In this document: positions 63,301 through 64,000 of the stretch, piece by piece
Numbering within the stretch: position 1 is the first letter of the stretch
How the letters are laid out: each line of letters opens with the position of its first letter
From: Crossiella cryophila
GTDB lineage: Bacteria > Actinomycetota > Actinomycetes > Mycobacteriales > Pseudonocardiaceae
DNA length: 64,000 nt
Direction: 5' to 3'
Assembly (NCBI RefSeq): GCF_014204915.1
Contig: NZ_JACHMH010000001.1
Span: forward strand, 1,178,001 to 1,242,000
Made by a program: the position numbers and the translations under genes
Notes under the pieces: generated by a model
The model's input: the letters and a program-made list of their open reading frames with translations, nothing else
Told to the model about the DNA's origin: nothing
Database searches by the model: none

Positions 63301-63719
63301 GGCCGCACGTGGTCCGGGTAGCACAGCAACCAGCGCTGCGCGGTCAGCCCGGCCCCCTCCAGCAGCCCGGTCAGCACCCGGCGACTCCAGGTCCGCGGCC
63401 CCGGCCTGCCCGGGTAGTCCGCCGCGCCCAGCCACATCCGCTCCCGCACCGGATCGGCCTTGCCCAGCAACTGCCCCAGCCCGAGCTGGTTGTGCACCGC
63501 CAGCACCAGCACGCCATCGGCCGCCAGCTGCCCGGTCACCTGGCCGAGCAGCCCGGCCGGATCCGCGGTGTGCTCCAGCGATCCATCCAGCAACGCCAGG
63601 TCGAACGGCCCGCCCTCGGTCAGCCCCTCCGGACCGACCTGCACCAGCCGCGCCTCCGCGGTGGTCCGGACCGGCGCGAGCAGCCCGCGCCACAGCATCT
63701 CCTGCTCAGGGGCAGCCAC
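60303..63719 (-). CDS. Giant multidomain envelope-glycan protein (methyltransferase-like, kinase-like, coiled coil, beta-sandwich, GT2)
   Basis: 1,138 residues from a GTG. Residues 1-165 resemble an SAM-methyltransferase core (FDLALLDGSLEHTADPAGLL, ADGVLVLAVHNQLGLGQLLG), though no clear GxGxG motif is present. About 330-350 carry a phosphotransferase-like loop (DVHPGNLVLG, then RRIDLEWE). About 460-600 are a long coiled coil. About 670-780 form a beta-sandwich-type module with the phrase DLAGWAVHADLPVRAVWI. About 790-1010 are a GT2 glycosyltransferase (ICLATYHPERRFLAEQLDSI, ALSDQDDVWDPDKL). Such fusions build cell-surface glycans in actinobacteria. The upstream gene ends 4 bp before it. Confidence 0.85.
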   Translation of the reverse strand: MAAPEQEMLWRGLLAPVRTTAEARLVQVGPEGLTEGGPFDLALLDGSLEHTADPAGLLGQVTGQLAADGVLVLAVHNQLGLGQLLGKADPVRERMWLGAADYPGRPGPRTWSRRVLTGLLEGAGLTAQRWLLCYPDHVRPRVLVDGAVFERADRLELVDKLVRDPLLGAADEQLAAAPGRRLHQLALAEGFAAAVAPAFLVVAGRTPEAVARVTGPGLAWLVNSSRQPRWQRARRLSADLVLETIEGTDNTEGWLRQRVVPAEPWLPGRCLDTELLDALAAGDLDRAGGLLGLWCRTCLAQARPLTAEDLRHPFLPGRVGVPVLPPDCLDVHPGNLVLGPDREVRRIDLEWEAGSGVDAELALLRGLREFARELRDSGAPHPWPAETNLQKLLFRLADLCGLGGPARQRWVELTSAEASLQELVSGAPRDRVLATLEADAVLPGRPRVWELPPGLGEVGRALAAKEQAEKTARSLWTDVEALRQQIAHRQAELTQAKAQAEELRAELTKEHQAAEEALRAADAERESLRQELARTQDELVELDNRVGSAFAGLAEATADFEQVRSEVDAARADAAGQASASQQLRDRLARTRARLDALEGSSLVRAGHRYVWPAARAARGMRDLLLGRGGAEPDSVLRRASRYAPALTPLLARRLRVREGAAREAGLRFAVDVPGEPVHIGRGQVVDLAGWAVHADLPVRAVWIKADGRMVPANLGYHRPVVRQELGAAGWHVPEGSGFRARIPLPAGPTRHDLPLELIVDLSDGTRLHRALPSLRTRAEVGIRPVRVEWPGSGPRVAICLATYHPERRFLAEQLDSIRKQTHDNWVCVISDDGTDPAARSVLAELTDGDPRFVVVEHERNVGFYRNFERALRLAPLDADAIALSDQDDVWDPDKLAVQLERLADPKVQLVYCDMRLIDDDGKLIAKTSWGKRRNQWSELDALLMLNTVTGAASLVRADLVRERVLPFPPGTPTAYHDQWIAATALSVGALSFVDRPLQSYRQHGENVTGWMLPWWTSGLPGPVGLAELSLGIDRRLTPRRREELEHVVEHELRRIAQFASVLLARNGDQLGAADRGELVKLAGVERQLSVLVELAARNGKRPETGGTERYFLTAALRWHALRRARRRMPERTVPPLD

Positions 63720-63723
63720 CAGC

Positions 63724-64000
63724 TCAGCCCTTTCTCGCGACCGCGGCGACCCGGTACAGCTCTCCGCCCGAACGAACCACCACGCTCGGCGCGGTCGACC
63801 CCGGGGTGGCCACCGCGCTGAAACCCGCGTTCATCTCGTCGATCCGCAACTGCTGGGCGAGATCGCGCCGGGTCAGCCCGGCCACCCCGCCGCCGACCAC
63901 GGTGCCTGCCTGATCCAGCACCAGCACGCAGTCCGGGGCCTGGTTGCGCACCAGCGCCCAGCCGGTGATCTCCGCGTCGCCCCGCACCGGACCGGTGTCC
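63724..64000 (-). CDS. 3' end of an unknown protein carrying the GWA beta-sandwich module
   Basis: The last 91 or so codons of a gene that continues beyond the window edge; the frame is open to 64000. The sequence GDAEITGWALVRNQAPDCVL followed by LDQAGTVVGGG and MNAGFSAV matches the pattern of the beta-sandwich module in the middle of the downstream giant protein (DLAGWAVHADLPVRAVWI, then KADGRMV, GSGFRARI). It is on the same strand with a 4-bp gap, so the two genes form one operon. Probably another surface-glycan enzyme. Confidence 0.65.
   Translation of the reverse strand, partial: DTGPVRGDAEITGWALVRNQAPDCVLVLDQAGTVVGGGVAGLTRRDLAQQLRIDEMNAGFSAVATPGSTAPSVVVRSGGELYRVAAVARKG

Noticed and set aside
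61865-63913. A 682-codon open frame antisense to the giant glycan protein
   Set aside because: The product is almost entirely Pro, Ala, Arg and Ser, the usual antisense shadow.

Overview
The window is high-G+C actinobacterial chromosome, most likely from a member of the Pseudonocardiaceae. Evidence for this is the strong G/C third-position bias, the many GTG starts, and the gene order rodA-pstP-fhaB-fhaA next to a divergent tRNA-Leu(CAG). That order matches the cell-wall/Ser-Thr kinase cluster near oriC in mycobacteria and relatives. Genus cannot be read from the sequence. There is no phage, insertion sequence, rRNA operon or CRISPR array. Genes are tightly packed, and many are translationally coupled through ATGA/GTGA overlaps.

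Layout. 1-3.7 kb: the 5' end of rodA, the PP2C phosphatase pstP, the two FHA proteins, tRNA-Leu and a 22-bp hairpin terminator. 4.1-8 kb: an unknown gene, an aldonolactone oxidase, a PLP aldolase/deaminase and a TetR repressor. 8.1-13.3 kb: a GH1 beta-glucosidase followed by three paralogous MFS transporters, with a palindromic TetR-type operator in front. 13.5-17.2 kb: an XRE-TPR regulator with a phosphotransferase, two divergent small proteins (one zinc-ribbon-like), and a 100-residue unknown protein. 17.2-20.1 kb: a copper module (YcnI, CopC, CopD and an unknown membrane protein). 20.2-25.5 kb: an osmoprotectant uptake operon (BCCT carrier plus a complete OpuC-type ABC system). 25.5-30 kb: housekeeping and unknown genes, including a RecB-like nuclease, an SDR and an aldo/keto reductase. 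30-34 kb: a nucleotide-sugar dehydrogenase, then a siderophore-interacting protein behind an IdeR/DmdR-type iron box, then a gamma-glutamyltransferase.

33.9-41.6 kb: a five-gene minus-strand run (imine-reductase-like protein, SDR lacking its catalytic residues, DoxX protein, SLC13 permease, glycerate kinase). It is divergent from a 960-residue SARP/AfsR-type regulator, and the intergenic gap holds SARP-style 7+4+7 direct repeats. 41.6-49.2 kb: a secreted alpha-amylase, a membrane-fused multicopper oxidase, a Tat-exported M20 amidohydrolase, and a two-component system preceded by a tiny membrane protein with a ten-Asp tail.

49.3-64 kb: an envelope-glycan and toxin region. A pyruvyltransferase-like protein and a GT2/GT4 fusion lead into a 2.4-kilo-residue secreted RHS/YD protein with PA14 and LamG domains. 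Its C-terminal tip is short, hydrophobic and compositionally different, and is followed 10 bp later by a 76-residue two-helix membrane protein, a candidate toxin/immunity pair. Converging on it is a giant methyltransferase-like/kinase-like/coiled-coil/GT2 fusion, with the 3' end of another gene upstream of it at the window edge.

The strongest leads for new biology are the RHS tip with its putative membrane immunity protein, the poly-Asp protein attached to the two-component system, and the SARP-facing imine-reductase/degenerate-SDR operon.
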